A stretch of 64,000 nucleotides of DNA. It comes from Runella rosea (GTDB lineage: Bacteria; Bacteroidota; Bacteroidia; Cytophagales; Spirosomataceae). The DNA lies in the NCBI RefSeq assembly GCF_003325355.1, contig NZ_CP030850.1:1612001-1676000 (forward strand), written 5' to 3'. Both the position numbers and the translations under genes were made by a program. Positions 37,246 through 46,548 of this stretch are shown one piece after another (within the stretch, counting starts at the first letter, position 1; the number at the start of each line of letters is the position of its first letter). The notes under the pieces are model-generated. The model searched no databases. It was not told the DNA's origin and was given only the letters and a program-made list of their open reading frames with translations.

Positions 37246-37616
37246 TGGAGCCGGTGGGAGTCGAACCCACGTCCAGAACAAGGAAACCGTACGCCTTCTA
37301 CACGCTTAGATTTGATTGGATTTTCGAGCGCCGGCAAGGTTCAAATCAGACCTCATCCTGCACCTTAGGTGTTGTGTCTCGCCGGGTATCAACACCATCA
37401 ACCCGACCAGCCTCACGTTTCGACGCTCCTTGATCCAACCCGCAAGGCGGAGGTTGGAGGAACGATGGCTAAAGCTTAATCACTCCGGATTAGGCAGCCA
37501 TAGCGTAGCTATATTCGCCAGCTATTGTTTATGCGTGTTTTTAACAGGACTCGCGCACACGTCCCGACGTGCTTATACGTATTGCCTCAACTCGCTGTCA
37601 AAACCATGGCGGCCCC
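37246..37616 (-). ncRNA. ssrA: Transfer-messenger RNA (tmRNA)
   Basis: Rescues stalled ribosomes and tags the unfinished protein for proteolysis. About 371 nt. The 5' end GGGGCCG pairs with the 3' CGGCTCC-A to form the tRNA-like acceptor stem, and GGACGTGGGTTCGACTCCCAC near the 3' end is the T-arm. CCA is not encoded. The tag frame runs from 37519 to 37490 on the minus strand and reads GEYSYAMAA followed by TAA, with GGC as resume codon; preceding the coded residues is the alanine supplied by charging. The tag ends in the hydrophobic AMAA degron for ClpXP-type proteases. A strong hairpin follows at once. Confidence 0.97.
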
Positions 37617-37750
37617 AATAAAAGTTGATGCCCTACGACCGACAACTATTTTTTGCAAAGCGTTTACTCAAAACAGCTATTTGAAATCGGGTTCTGGTGA
37701 AACACCCGCACGAACTAAAAAAGTTCGCCCGTCGTAAAAATATTATGGGG

Positions 37751-38854
37751 TTATTGTTGTAGCCCGCTAACGCTAGCGCTGTAAGTTCCCCCTTTTGCGT
37801 TGAGAATCACGGGCGAAGAATAAATGCTACCTCCTGTTTGAAATTCCCATTTTTTACTGCCCGTCTGAATATCTACGGCGTAAAGTTTTCGGTCTAAACT
37901 ACCAATGTACACCAAACTGTCGGAAGCCACAGGTGAGGATTGGATGCGGTTGCCCGTCCAAAACTCCCATTTTTTAGCGCCCGTTTTGGCATCAAGCGCG
38001 TAAAGTTTATAATCATTACTGCCCGTGTACACCACACCGTTGGATACCACTGGCGAAGAAAGCACGGGGCCATCGGTCCTGAATTCCCACTTTTTGGTAC
38101 CTGTTTTGGCATCTAGTGCGTAGACTTTACGGTCAAAACTGCCCACGAATACTGTTCCGTCGGCCACCGTAGGCGAGGAAGTTACTTCGCCGCCCGTCGA
38201 AAATTGCCATTTTTTCACACCTGTCAGTGCATCTACCGCGTACAGATTATAATCATTGCTGCCCATATAAACCATCCCATCAGCTACGGCGGGCGACGAA
38301 TCGACCCCCGTTCCAGTAGCAAATTCCCATACTTTCTCTCCCGTTTTGGCATCCAATGCGTAGATGTTTGTGTAGCCGCCCACGTACACTTTACCGTTGA
38401 CCACCGTACACGAAGATACACTCAGTCCCTCGGCCGTGAACTCCCATTTTTTAGCGCCTGTCACGCTGTTCAGTGCGTACAATTTACTGGTAAAATTGGC
38501 AGTATTGCCCATACCAGCGTACACGGTACCGTCGGCAAAAAAGGGCGCGGAAGAAATCCGCATTCCAGCGGCAAACTCCCAGGCTTTGGCCCCCGTCTGA
38601 ATATCCAAGGTATAGACTTTTTCGTCGGAACTTCCAACAAACACCAACCCGTTGCCCAACACTGGCGTCGAATGTACGGCGTCGGCGGCCGTAAAATCCC
38701 ACAGTTTCATTCCCGTTTTGGAATTGATGGCGTAGAGTTTGTTGTCACTGCTTCCCACAAAAATCGCGTCAATGCCTTTGGGCATCGGGTCTTTTGTTTT
38801 AGAACAACTTGCCAGTAGCACAAGGCCAAGGAGAGAGAGAATACTGTTTTTCAT
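37751..38854 (-). CDS. PQQ-like eight-bladed beta-propeller lipoprotein
   Basis: A secreted lipoprotein (MKNSILSLLGLVLLASC, lipobox LASC) followed by eight copies of a roughly 40-residue blade. Each has the core (K/N)(L/V)YA(L/V)D..TG.K.W.F and is followed by SSP..(V/A).G.V(Y/F).GS. This is the PQQ/quinoprotein-like propeller, also seen in BamB and many cell-surface scaffolds. PQQ ligands cannot be recognised, so a binding or scaffold role is more likely than dehydrogenase activity. The frame extends to an ATG at 38866 (MNWFM...), but 38854 gives a standard lipoprotein signal. The repeats make the DNA internally repetitive. Confidence 0.88.
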   Translation of the reverse strand: MKNSILSLLGLVLLASCSKTKDPMPKGIDAIFVGSSDNKLYAINSKTGMKLWDFTAADAVHSTPVLGNGLVFVGSSDEKVYTLDIQTGAKAWEFAAGMRISSAPFFADGTVYAGMGNTANFTSKLYALNSVTGAKKWEFTAEGLSVSSCTVVNGKVYVGGYTNIYALDAKTGEKVWEFATGTGVDSSPAVADGMVYMGSNDYNLYAVDALTGVKKWQFSTGGEVTSSPTVADGTVFVGSFDRKVYALDAKTGTKKWEFRTDGPVLSSPVVSNGVVYTGSNDYKLYALDAKTGAKKWEFWTGNRIQSSPVASDSLVYIGSLDRKLYAVDIQTGSKKWEFQTGGSIYSSPVILNAKGGTYSASVSGLQQ

Positions 38855-38931
38855 GAACCAATTCATCTGTTTTTAGAATGCAATCAAAACTTTGTTAACA
38901 ACGGCAAATCACTTTAGATAGTACTTTTGAG

Positions 38932-39627
38932 TTAAACCAAACGCGTTTTTTTAGGAACGGTGGTCATAAATTCTTTCAGATAATACGGCTCAAACGTTTC
39001 GACATCCTCAAATTGTTGTTTCTCAAACAATCCAACTGCCAATTGTCCCACCGTTTTGGCCGAAGGATGCACCTCTACGGGGAGAAAAAAAGCATTGCCG
39101 TAGGCTTCCATGACGGGCTGACATTTGGCGGCGCCATCGCCAAAAAACACGATTTTTTGACGACGTAATAGCTCCGCAAACGACTCTCCGTCCATAATTT
39201 TGGCCTGCGTAGGCTCGATATAATTCAAGGCATAGTCAAAAACGGCGCAATACACCTCCATTCGACGGGCATCGAGCATGGGGCAAAAAAGCGTGTCTTC
39301 GTCAAAAAAACCGCTAATCTGGAGCGTCAGCGCCTCGAGGGTATTGACGGCCAAAAGGGGTTTATCTAGCGCAAAACACAGTCCTTTGGCCGTAGAAACG
39401 GCAATCCGTAATCCCGTGTAAGAGCCTGGCCCCTTGGCTACGGCGATGGCATCGACGTCGGGCAGCATAAAGCCTGCATGTTCGACGGCATTTTGAATAA
39501 GCGTAGTCAGCATCCCCGACGAGGATTTTTCGGCCAAGAGGTCATAACTCGTAAGCAACTGACCGTTTTGGTGTAGCGCAACCGAACAGCCGCGCGTGGA
39601 AGTATCAATACTTAATAAAAGTGGCAC
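38932..39627 (-). CDS. tsaB: tRNA threonylcarbamoyladenosine biosynthesis protein TsaB
   Basis: ASKHA-fold partner of TsaD in making t6A37 of ANN-decoding tRNAs. The N-terminus LLLSIDTSTRGCSVAL is the first nucleotide-fold strand pair, and VDAIAVAKGPGSYTGLRIAVSTAKGLCFAL is the TsaB signature. The longest frame opens at 39702, but a GTG at 39627 gives the normal TsaB start (M-PLLLSIDTST) and a 231-residue product of usual length, so I chose it. Another enzyme of the same pathway, TsaC, lies at 58.6 kb. Confidence 0.92.
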   Translation of the reverse strand: MPLLLSIDTSTRGCSVALHQNGQLLTSYDLLAEKSSSGMLTTLIQNAVEHAGFMLPDVDAIAVAKGPGSYTGLRIAVSTAKGLCFALDKPLLAVNTLEALTLQISGFFDEDTLFCPMLDARRMEVYCAVFDYALNYIEPTQAKIMDGESFAELLRRQKIVFFGDGAAKCQPVMEAYGNAFFLPVEVHPSAKTVGQLAVGLFEKQQFEDVETFEPYYLKEFMTTVPKKTRLV

Positions 39628-39769
39628 GTTTTTGTTGGTATTGTGTGAAAAGTTTGATAGTTTGAATGATTGGCTGTTAATTTGTTTGCAAATACAACTC
39701 ATTTACTCAAACTTTCCAAGTTCATCAACAGAAACATGGTAAGTTTTTCAAACCCCTATTTATAGAGAA

Positions 39770-41134
39770 ATGCAGGTTCATTTTATTGCCATCGGCGGAA
39801 GCGTGATGCACAATTTAGCGATTGCTTTACATCATAAAGGATACCAAGTGACCGGCTCGGACGACGAAATATACGACCCCGCCCTCACCCGACTCCAAAC
39901 CTTGGGTTTACTACCTGCCGAAATGGGCTGGTTTCCCGAGAAAATACACGCGGGACTTGATGCCGTCATTGTAGGAATGCACGCCCGTAAAGACAATCCT
40001 GAACTGGCCCGTGCCACAGAATTAGGCCTGCCACTCTATTCATATCCTGAATACATATTCCAACAAAGTCTTCATAAACAACGCGTTGTGATTGCGGGAA
40101 GCCACGGTAAAACCACCATCACGTCGATGATTCTGCACGTGCTTCGTTTCAATAACCGCGTCTTTGATTATTTGGTAGGTGCCCAACTGGAAGGATTTGA
40201 CACGATGGTGAAGCTAACCGACAACGCCCCCATGATTGTGATTGAAGGTGACGAATACCCCGCCTCCCCTACCGACCCCAACCCCAAGTTTTTGCATTAT
40301 CACCCGCACATAGCGCTCATCAGCGGCATTGCGTGGGACCATTATAATGTTTTCCCGACCTGGGAAGTGTACGTAGAACAGTTTGAAAAACTGGCCGACT
40401 CGCTGCCAAAATCGGGGGTTTTGATTTTTGACGAAACCGATGATATGCTCGACGTCATCGGCAAAAACGAACGGCTGGATGTACGTCCGGTTCCTTACGA
40501 GGCCCACCCCCACAAAATCAATAATGGGCAAACCTTCCTCACTACCAACGATTATGGCGACGTGCCTTTGTTGGTTTTCGGGGAGCATAACATGAAAAAT
40601 ATTAGCGGCGCATTGGCGGTGTGTGAAGAACTTGGACTGACCCAAGCACAATTTTACCGGGCCATTCAGAACTTCAAGGGAGCGGCAAATCGGATGGAAA
40701 CATTGGCTAAAAATGACAAATCGGCCGCTTTCAAAGATTTTGCACACGCTCCTTCCAAAGTAGAAGCCACCACCAAAGCGGCCAAAGCGCAGTTTCCGAA
40801 ACGAACCTTAGTGGCCTGCGTCGAGCTGCACACTTTTAGTAGTTTAAATAAAAATTTCATCGGCCAATACGCCCATCGACTCGATGACGCCGACGTGGCC
40901 GTGGTGTATTATAACCCTCATACGCTGGCCCACAAACGCCTCGATGCCATTGAGCCATCGGAAGTAAAAGCGGCTTTTCAGCGCGATGATTTGCAGGTTT
41001 TTACGGATAACGAAACTTTACAACAGTTTTTGCTCGAACAAAAATGGGAACAAGCCAATCTGTTGATGATGAGCTCGGGAACCTTCGGTGGATTGAATCT
41101 GAAAGAACTCGCGGGTAAAATTATTAAAAATTAA
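39770..41134 (+). CDS. mpl: UDP-MurNAc : L-Ala-gamma-D-Glu-mDAP ligase Mpl
   Basis: Mur-ligase family enzyme that recycles the murein tripeptide onto UDP-MurNAc. The 454 residues start with the UDP-binding IAIGGSVMHNLAIALHHKGYQVTGSDDEIYDP. The ATP site is AGSHGKTTITSMI, followed by IEGDEYPASPTDPNPKFLHYHP and later DFAHAPSKV. Mpl differs from MurC by its SGS/VMHNLA start and by the EGDEYPAS segment. Divergent from tsaB across about 140 nt. Confidence 0.93.
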   Translation: MQVHFIAIGGSVMHNLAIALHHKGYQVTGSDDEIYDPALTRLQTLGLLPAEMGWFPEKIHAGLDAVIVGMHARKDNPELARATELGLPLYSYPEYIFQQSLHKQRVVIAGSHGKTTITSMILHVLRFNNRVFDYLVGAQLEGFDTMVKLTDNAPMIVIEGDEYPASPTDPNPKFLHYHPHIALISGIAWDHYNVFPTWEVYVEQFEKLADSLPKSGVLIFDETDDMLDVIGKNERLDVRPVPYEAHPHKINNGQTFLTTNDYGDVPLLVFGEHNMKNISGALAVCEELGLTQAQFYRAIQNFKGAANRMETLAKNDKSAAFKDFAHAPSKVEATTKAAKAQFPKRTLVACVELHTFSSLNKNFIGQYAHRLDDADVAVVYYNPHTLAHKRLDAIEPSEVKAAFQRDDLQVFTDNETLQQFLLEQKWEQANLLMMSSGTFGGLNLKELAGKIIKN

Positions 41135-41142
41135 AGCCTTGT

Positions 41143-41164
41143 TTAAGGGGGCTATCCCCCTTAA
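41143..41164 (+). terminator. Stem-loop after mpl
   Basis: TTAAGGGGG and CCCCCTTAA form a perfect 9-bp stem with a CTAT loop, 8 nt past the mpl stop and followed by the T-rich CTTCTTTACC. Confidence 0.65.
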
Positions 41165-41213
41165 CTTCTTTACCTACCCCTTATCCCAACAAGGATTCAA
41201 TCAAAACTAACGC

Positions 41214-41221
41214 TATCTTTG
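41214..41221 (+). promoter_or_regulatory. -7 box upstream of the APH-like kinase gene
   Basis: TATCTTTG, a TAnnTTTG match, ends 14 nt before the ATG at 41236. The predicted leader is under 10 nt. Confidence 0.5.
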
Positions 41222-41235
41222 TAAAAATTTTTACA

Positions 41236-42276
41236 ATGCGTTTTTTAGATTATCCTTCCATCATCAGATTTGCATGGGCCGATTTTGATTCTAGTCGCCC
41301 CATCGACCACATTGAAGACATAAGTGCCCGTGTTTCTACCAATCACGTATTCAGGGTAACCCTCGAAGGCGGCGACCGTGTCATTGCCAAACTCTCGTAT
41401 TTCGGTAAGTTTGAGCACTTTAAAGAAGACCACCGCCTGATTCATACCCTCGCCAACAACCTGTTGTATCCGTTTGAAACGGTGCTAGCGAAGTCGCTGG
41501 TTAAAAATAACCAAGTGTACGTATACCGTCATCAACAGGAAGACATTGACGTTTGGGTGGTATTTTACAACCCCATCCGGGTAGCCGAAAAGCTTCCCCG
41601 TCGGTTGGAAGAGCACCACATCAGAAAGCTCGGCTCGGAGATTGCGCGGTTTCATCTGGCTTGCTCTCGCGTGAGCACCGTCATGCCCAAGTCTTCCAAA
41701 ACCCTGCGTTCGGATATTCAGGATTTGCTCGACCTGCTGGATACCGAAACGGGCGGCTACGAACATCGGATGAACATCGAAGCCCTTCGTGTTCAGTGCA
41801 ATCGTTTTCTGGAAAACCGTAAAACGATTGTTGCAGGGGCAATCGAAACCATCCCTGTGTTTCTGGATTGGAACATCGGCAATTTTTCGGTCACCAACGA
41901 CTTAGAACTGTTTTCACGTTGGGATTACGACTGGTTCCGCATCAGCTATCGGGTCATGGACTTTTATTTTTTCAGTCGTGTTTGTTCCGATGCTGGGGAC
42001 CGCACCGTGTTTTCGTATTGGATTAATCCCTTGGCTGAAGAGCGTTTTGGCTGGTTTTTGGAAGAATATCACAAAGTCTTTCCGCTCACCCGGCGCGAAG
42101 TTCTTTTCTTGCCAGAAGCTTATCGTTTTTTCATTTTGAATTATGTAATCAAATACGGGCGATATTTTTTCCATCGCACCTACGCCACCAAACTCCAAAG
42201 TGAAGCCTACAGTACGTATTTCCCGTCGATTGATACGTTTTCGGTAGAGCCTATTTTGGAACGATTGAAATTATAA
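41236..42276 (+). CDS. Aminoglycoside phosphotransferase-like kinase
   Basis: A 346-residue protein with the APH/choline-kinase-like fold. The N-lobe has strands with VIAKLSYFGKF (candidate ATP-binding Lys). The catalytic loop appears as VFLDWNIGNFSV, where the usual HGDxxxxN reads LDWNIGN, and the metal-binding segment as RWDYDWFRIS. The catalytic Asp and Asn are thus present but the His-Gly is replaced. The substrate is unlikely to be an aminoglycoside; small-molecule or sugar kinases of this fold are common. Preceded by a clear -7 box. Confidence 0.72.
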   Translation: MRFLDYPSIIRFAWADFDSSRPIDHIEDISARVSTNHVFRVTLEGGDRVIAKLSYFGKFEHFKEDHRLIHTLANNLLYPFETVLAKSLVKNNQVYVYRHQQEDIDVWVVFYNPIRVAEKLPRRLEEHHIRKLGSEIARFHLACSRVSTVMPKSSKTLRSDIQDLLDLLDTETGGYEHRMNIEALRVQCNRFLENRKTIVAGAIETIPVFLDWNIGNFSVTNDLELFSRWDYDWFRISYRVMDFYFFSRVCSDAGDRTVFSYWINPLAEERFGWFLEEYHKVFPLTRREVLFLPEAYRFFILNYVIKYGRYFFHRTYATKLQSEAYSTYFPSIDTFSVEPILERLKL

Positions 42277-42379
42277 ACACTAAACTAATACATTGGTTAA
42301 CAATCGAATATACCTACTAATTAAACCTAAAAATAACGACGATTGAAACCTTTCGCTCGTTTACCTAACATTTCACTGC

Positions 42380-43237
42380 ATGTTAAATCTGGATAATTTT
42401 AAAGAAATCGCCGACAATTATCAGGTCTTTTTCTTCGATGCTTTTGGGGTGTTGAAAAATGCTCATGGATTGATTCCCAACATTGTTGACACTTTTTCCT
42501 ATATACGACAGCAGCAAAAACAGTTTTATATACTCACCAACGACGCCTCGCGGAGCCCGCAACAATTGGCCGAATCGTATTGGCGATTGGGACTACACGA
42601 TGTCACCGCCGACAGCATCATCTCTTCGGGGATGTTGGCGCGTGAGTATTTACAATTGAAGGTAAAACAAGGAACCGCCGTGTACTTGGGCACCGAAGAT
42701 TCTGCCCATTATATCGAAACGGCTGACTTAAGAACGCTTTCGATCTCCGATGTAGATTTAGACAATACCGCTGATATTAATGCCCTAGTGCTGCTCGACG
42801 ACGAAGGTTTTGACTGGAACAACGACCTCAATAAAGCCGTCAATCTCCTGCGACGCCGTACGATTCCCGTCATTGTTGCCAACACCGACAATACTTATCC
42901 GACCTCAAAAACCCAAGTAGCCATTGCAATTGGCGGCGTGGCCGATATGCTCGAAAACATTGTCGGAAAACAATTCATTCGTTTTGGTAAACCTGATGCC
43001 CAATTGTTCATGTTTGCCTATGAGCGAGTGGTGGCTCAAAACCCCGCCATCGGCAAAAAAGACATTGTCATGGTGGGTGATACCCTCCGAACCGATATTT
43101 CGGGAGGTAATAAGTTTGGACTGGACACGGTATTGGTGCTGACGGGCAACATCCCAGCCGAAGACGCCGAGATTCGGATTCGAAGCACAGGCATTATTCC
43201 GACCTACGTGTGCGAGTCGGCGGTAATCCCTGTTTAA
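42380..43237 (+). CDS. HAD-IIA family phosphatase-like protein
   Basis: A 285-residue HAD-superfamily subclass IIA protein of the NagD/pyridoxal-phosphatase type. The motif I region reads FFFDAFGVL: the nucleophile Asp is present but the usual second Asp (DxD) is Phe, a variant also seen in the IIA subgroup with DxWGVL. Motif II is ILTNDASRSP, and motif III/IV reads GKPDAQLFMFAYERV ... MVGDTLRTDISGG. The substrate is probably a small sugar or nucleotide phosphate. It is transcribed on its own, 104 nt after the kinase gene. Confidence 0.85.
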   Translation: MLNLDNFKEIADNYQVFFFDAFGVLKNAHGLIPNIVDTFSYIRQQQKQFYILTNDASRSPQQLAESYWRLGLHDVTADSIISSGMLAREYLQLKVKQGTAVYLGTEDSAHYIETADLRTLSISDVDLDNTADINALVLLDDEGFDWNNDLNKAVNLLRRRTIPVIVANTDNTYPTSKTQVAIAIGGVADMLENIVGKQFIRFGKPDAQLFMFAYERVVAQNPAIGKKDIVMVGDTLRTDISGGNKFGLDTVLVLTGNIPAEDAEIRIRSTGIIPTYVCESAVIPV

Positions 43238-43258
43238 AATACGCGATTTTCTTAGGCA

Positions 43259-45139
43259 TTAATTGCTACAACCCACTCCTGCAACCGCTGTAAATATACT
43301 ACCCTTTTCGGCCAAAAAGCCCGGCTGAAGGGTTACGGAGTTTTTGGCGTTATACATAATATTGGCCCCCGCCCGAACGGCGTTAACCCCGATCAATGTA
43401 TTTGAGGCTTTTATAATCAGCGTTTGCCCCGAAACATAAGGGGAAGATAAAGTGGCGGTGGTCGGGCAGGTACTGACCTGAATATTGGCTGCCACCGACG
43501 CGCAACTCCCGATACTACAAGTAGCGGTGTACGTAGTTGTTTGCGTGGGCGTCTGCGAAATACTGTACCCCGATTGACCCGTAGACCAGCTAACCGCTCC
43601 CATGCACCCCTGCGCGTACAACGTAACCGATTGTCCCGCCACGACTGGCGAGGCACTGACCGTCAACGAAGGAGACGTCGGTATCCCTCCCGGAACTGTC
43701 ACTGATTGGGATAATATGACGTTATCTGAACCATCTTTTAAATACACCCGATAGGTGCCCGCCACAGGCGTTATTGTTTGAGCGCTTGAGAATGCAGTAG
43801 AAATATCATTGTTACCATTCACCCAAAAATACGTGTACCCCGCAGGAGCCGTAATAGAATAGGTACTTCCAGAGCAACCTAAGGTCAATGCGGGTGGTGT
43901 TGCTGCCGCGTAAGGTGTGGCCGCCGAAAAGAAGGTATTATCAAGCATGGTATTCCAGCTAGACGCCATGTCAGAAATACCCTGAATCCCCCCTGATACG
44001 TTTTCAAGATGCACACCGTCAACACGCGGGAGTTGGATATTGTCCGTATTTGGCCCAGCGAATATTTTATTGGGAGTATCAATCGCTAGCCCTTGCCCCG
44101 AAATAACTTCCGCATCCGTTCCAAGTCCAATCGGGGGACCCCAATAAGAAACTTTCGCAACCACCCAAGGTAACAATGCCTTATTGGAATGACTGCGTGA
44201 GCGGCTAATCACATAGTTTAGGCTATCCCTGTATTCAGCGGCAGAGGTATTATCGTTGGGGTCTTGATTCTGATTTTTTACGGAGTCAGATTCTCCTTGA
44301 TGCCAAAGCACTGCCCTGATACCAAACAACGAAGCATAAAAATTAAGTGCCTTCCGCAAGTAATGGTACGGAAAATTCGGATTGTTTGCATATTGTACTC
44401 CAATATGTGGATGGACGGAGGGCAGTCCGTCGGCACTACGACTCCAATTACCAATGGATGAGCCACTTGCCGCCGCATTAAAAAACAAAACAGGCACGTT
44501 AAAACGACTCAGCAAAGCATCTCCCAACTCTCCCCATGCCCAAGAAGTAACGCCGTTGGGCGCTATATGAACTCCCTGATCGGTGCTGTTTAGTGTAGAA
44601 ATCAACGGAAACGGCGGATCCACATTTTGGCAAGTACCATCGGGACACGGCAACAGCCAGTCAATATATTTTATTCGGTTATTAGCATCAATGGACGCTT
44701 TATGTCCATGATTTTCAATCCCCTGCACATTGGATTGGCCCGCAATCACGAATACCTCACCCACTCCCACCCGCGACAAAGTGGTGGTGGTAATTACATT
44801 ATTAAACAAGATGGAACGTACTTCCAACGTATACCACCCGCCCGTTACTCCACTCAATGTGCCCTTGTAAAGACCCGCCGTAGGAGAAGTATCAATACTT
44901 GTCCAACCAACCCCTGTTCCACCCGCTACGGCAATCAATCGTGCCTCAATGCGCTCAACCCCACCAGTATAGCTCCCTCCAATGGATATAGTGGCGGTGT
45001 TAGACGTATTCCTTTGAAAAACAGCTCCGTCAAAGGGAAAAGTGATTGAAAGTTGTGCCCTAACCGAGGAACTTGCCGTCACCACCAGTAAAAAAAGCAC
45101 TATTTTAATTTTATTACGCGAGGGTTGATCAATAAACAT
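43259..45139 (-). CDS. Secreted SGNH/sialate O-acetylesterase-like protein with C-terminal 3-coathanger stack
   Basis: A 626-residue secreted protein with a signal peptide (KIKIVLFLLVVTASSSVRAQ). An N-terminal Ig-like domain (about 30-120) precedes an SGNH esterase of the sialate O-acetylesterase type: VFVIAGQSNVQG (Ser nucleophile), AAASGSSIGNW, WHQGESDS, and VDGVHLEN with the catalytic Asp-x-x-His. After two further Ig/PKD-like modules, the last 70 residues (ATLSSPYVSGQTLIIKASN ... VTLQPGFLAEKGSIFTA) match the 3-coathanger stack domain of Bacteroidota surface proteins. Likely removes acetyl groups from glycans outside the cell. Confidence 0.88.
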   Translation of the reverse strand: MFIDQPSRNKIKIVLFLLVVTASSSVRAQLSITFPFDGAVFQRNTSNTATISIGGSYTGGVERIEARLIAVAGGTGVGWTSIDTSPTAGLYKGTLSGVTGGWYTLEVRSILFNNVITTTTLSRVGVGEVFVIAGQSNVQGIENHGHKASIDANNRIKYIDWLLPCPDGTCQNVDPPFPLISTLNSTDQGVHIAPNGVTSWAWGELGDALLSRFNVPVLFFNAAASGSSIGNWSRSADGLPSVHPHIGVQYANNPNFPYHYLRKALNFYASLFGIRAVLWHQGESDSVKNQNQDPNDNTSAAEYRDSLNYVISRSRSHSNKALLPWVVAKVSYWGPPIGLGTDAEVISGQGLAIDTPNKIFAGPNTDNIQLPRVDGVHLENVSGGIQGISDMASSWNTMLDNTFFSAATPYAAATPPALTLGCSGSTYSITAPAGYTYFWVNGNNDISTAFSSAQTITPVAGTYRVYLKDGSDNVILSQSVTVPGGIPTSPSLTVSASPVVAGQSVTLYAQGCMGAVSWSTGQSGYSISQTPTQTTTYTATCSIGSCASVAANIQVSTCPTTATLSSPYVSGQTLIIKASNTLIGVNAVRAGANIMYNAKNSVTLQPGFLAEKGSIFTAVAGVGCSN

Positions 45140-45579
45140 TTATTATGATGTAATTTTTGTAGGGTAAGTAATATTTGCCAAAGGCATAAATCATTCAAAT
45201 CGCGGCTTTTCTTTTAAAAAAGTCGCATTAACTTTTTAACATCGGTCCCTTTCCAAACGACACACTAAACCAATTACCATCGAAAAATACCGATGGTAAA
45301 AAGGACAAGTCTGGGAGAAGATTGGGGAAGATTAAGACTGTCTCAGTAAGTATTAATTGAGATATAAAAATTTATTCCATACAAGATTTTTTACGATTAA
45401 ATGGGTATATATATTTAATAATCAATGGGATATAAAGTTATCAAGAATTCTAAATATAGCTGTTCCACCCTAAAAAGGCGTATTTTTTATATTAAATTTT
45501 ACAAATAGTTATCAAACGGTCCTAGGCACATGCCCGATAGTCATATCTAAAATCATTTTTTATTTTTTTTCATAAACCC
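45140..45579. other. Intergenic region between SGNH and PIG-L genes
   Basis: 440 nt between divergently transcribed secreted enzymes. The only clear structure is the inverted repeat TTACCATCG...CGATGGTAA at 45274-45299 with an 8-nt loop and no T-tract, a possible operator. No coding frame or TAnnTTTG box is convincing. Confidence 0.5.
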
Positions 45580-46458
45580 ATGAAATCATTACTTATAAGC
45601 ATCCTGTTATTGTGTACATTCAGTGGCTTTGCCCAAGGCCCCAAAGTACTGATCGTTACAGCTCACCCCGACGATGAAACCATGTTTCCCGTTACGGTTT
45701 TTAAAATTACCCGTGAACTCAAAGGCAACGCCGACTTAGCCCTGATTACTGATGCCTCGGGCGGGTTTAACGGAATGTTGGCTTCGATGTATTATGGCAT
45801 GAACATGCTCGATTCAGTCGTAGGTCGTAAGAACTTACCCCTTATACGTAAAAAAGAAATGATGGCGGCTGGTGAAATCCTCGGAATCGGCAATTACTAC
45901 TTTTTTGACCAAATCGACGATTATTATAACCGCAACGAAAAACCCTATCTTCAAGGTAAAAACTGGGACATCAGCTATATAGAGCGCCGATTGGACGGTA
46001 TTCTAGCCAAAGGGCAGTACGATTATATCTTTTGTATGGTCCCACATGAAGGGCAGCACGCCCATCACAAAGCCGCATCACTGAGCGCTTTACGGGCAGT
46101 TCAGCGCTACAAAGGCCCCAAACCACCCATTGTGTTGGGCGGTCAGTCAGCCAATAAGGGGTATACGTTTACGTTTACTTCGCTGGATGGCTACCCCGAA
46201 TCAACCATCAGCCCCGCAGCACCCGTGTTTGAGTTCGACCGTTCGTTTGGATTTGGAGAAGACAATAAGCACAGTTATATGATTGTTGCAGACTGGGTGA
46301 AGGCTTCGCACAAGTCCCAAAGCGGCGACATGAACCAATCCATGCACCGCGGAGAATTGGAAACATTCTGGTATTTTGCCCTTAATGGTGACCAAAGAAT
46401 TACGGAAGTAAAACAGCTATTTGAGACCCTCAAAAAAAGTGGATTCCCGACAAAATAG
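45580..46458 (+). CDS. Secreted PIG-L/LmbE family deacetylase
   Basis: A 292-residue zinc-dependent deacetylase fold protein with a signal peptide (MKSLLISILLLCTFSGFAQG). The AHPDDE motif at residues 28-33 supplies two zinc ligands and the catalytic Asp, and the later PHEGQHAHH supplies the third ligand. Relatives remove N-acetyl groups from GlcNAc-containing compounds. Export and the neighbouring SGNH acetylesterase suggest a role in deacetylating environmental or surface glycans, which is inference. Confidence 0.9.
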   Translation: MKSLLISILLLCTFSGFAQGPKVLIVTAHPDDETMFPVTVFKITRELKGNADLALITDASGGFNGMLASMYYGMNMLDSVVGRKNLPLIRKKEMMAAGEILGIGNYYFFDQIDDYYNRNEKPYLQGKNWDISYIERRLDGILAKGQYDYIFCMVPHEGQHAHHKAASLSALRAVQRYKGPKPPIVLGGQSANKGYTFTFTSLDGYPESTISPAAPVFEFDRSFGFGEDNKHSYMIVADWVKASHKSQSGDMNQSMHRGELETFWYFALNGDQRITEVKQLFETLKKSGFPTK

Positions 46459-46512
46459 TCACTCTCTTAAATTTACTCCTTAACAGATGCGGAGAAGTAA
46501 GGCCTTTCAGCG

Positions 46513-46520
46513 TATTTTTG
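46513..46520 (+). promoter_or_regulatory. -7 box upstream of pgmB
   Basis: TATTTTTG matches TAnnTTTG, 28 nt before the pgmB start codon. Confidence 0.5.
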
Positions 46521-46548
46521 CGGCTCATCAAACCTATGATACTCAGAC

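Noticed and set aside
37233-37737. Short reading frames of 66-101 codons on the plus strand
   Set aside because: They lie antisense across the tmRNA gene, whose structure and tag frame fully explain the sequence.
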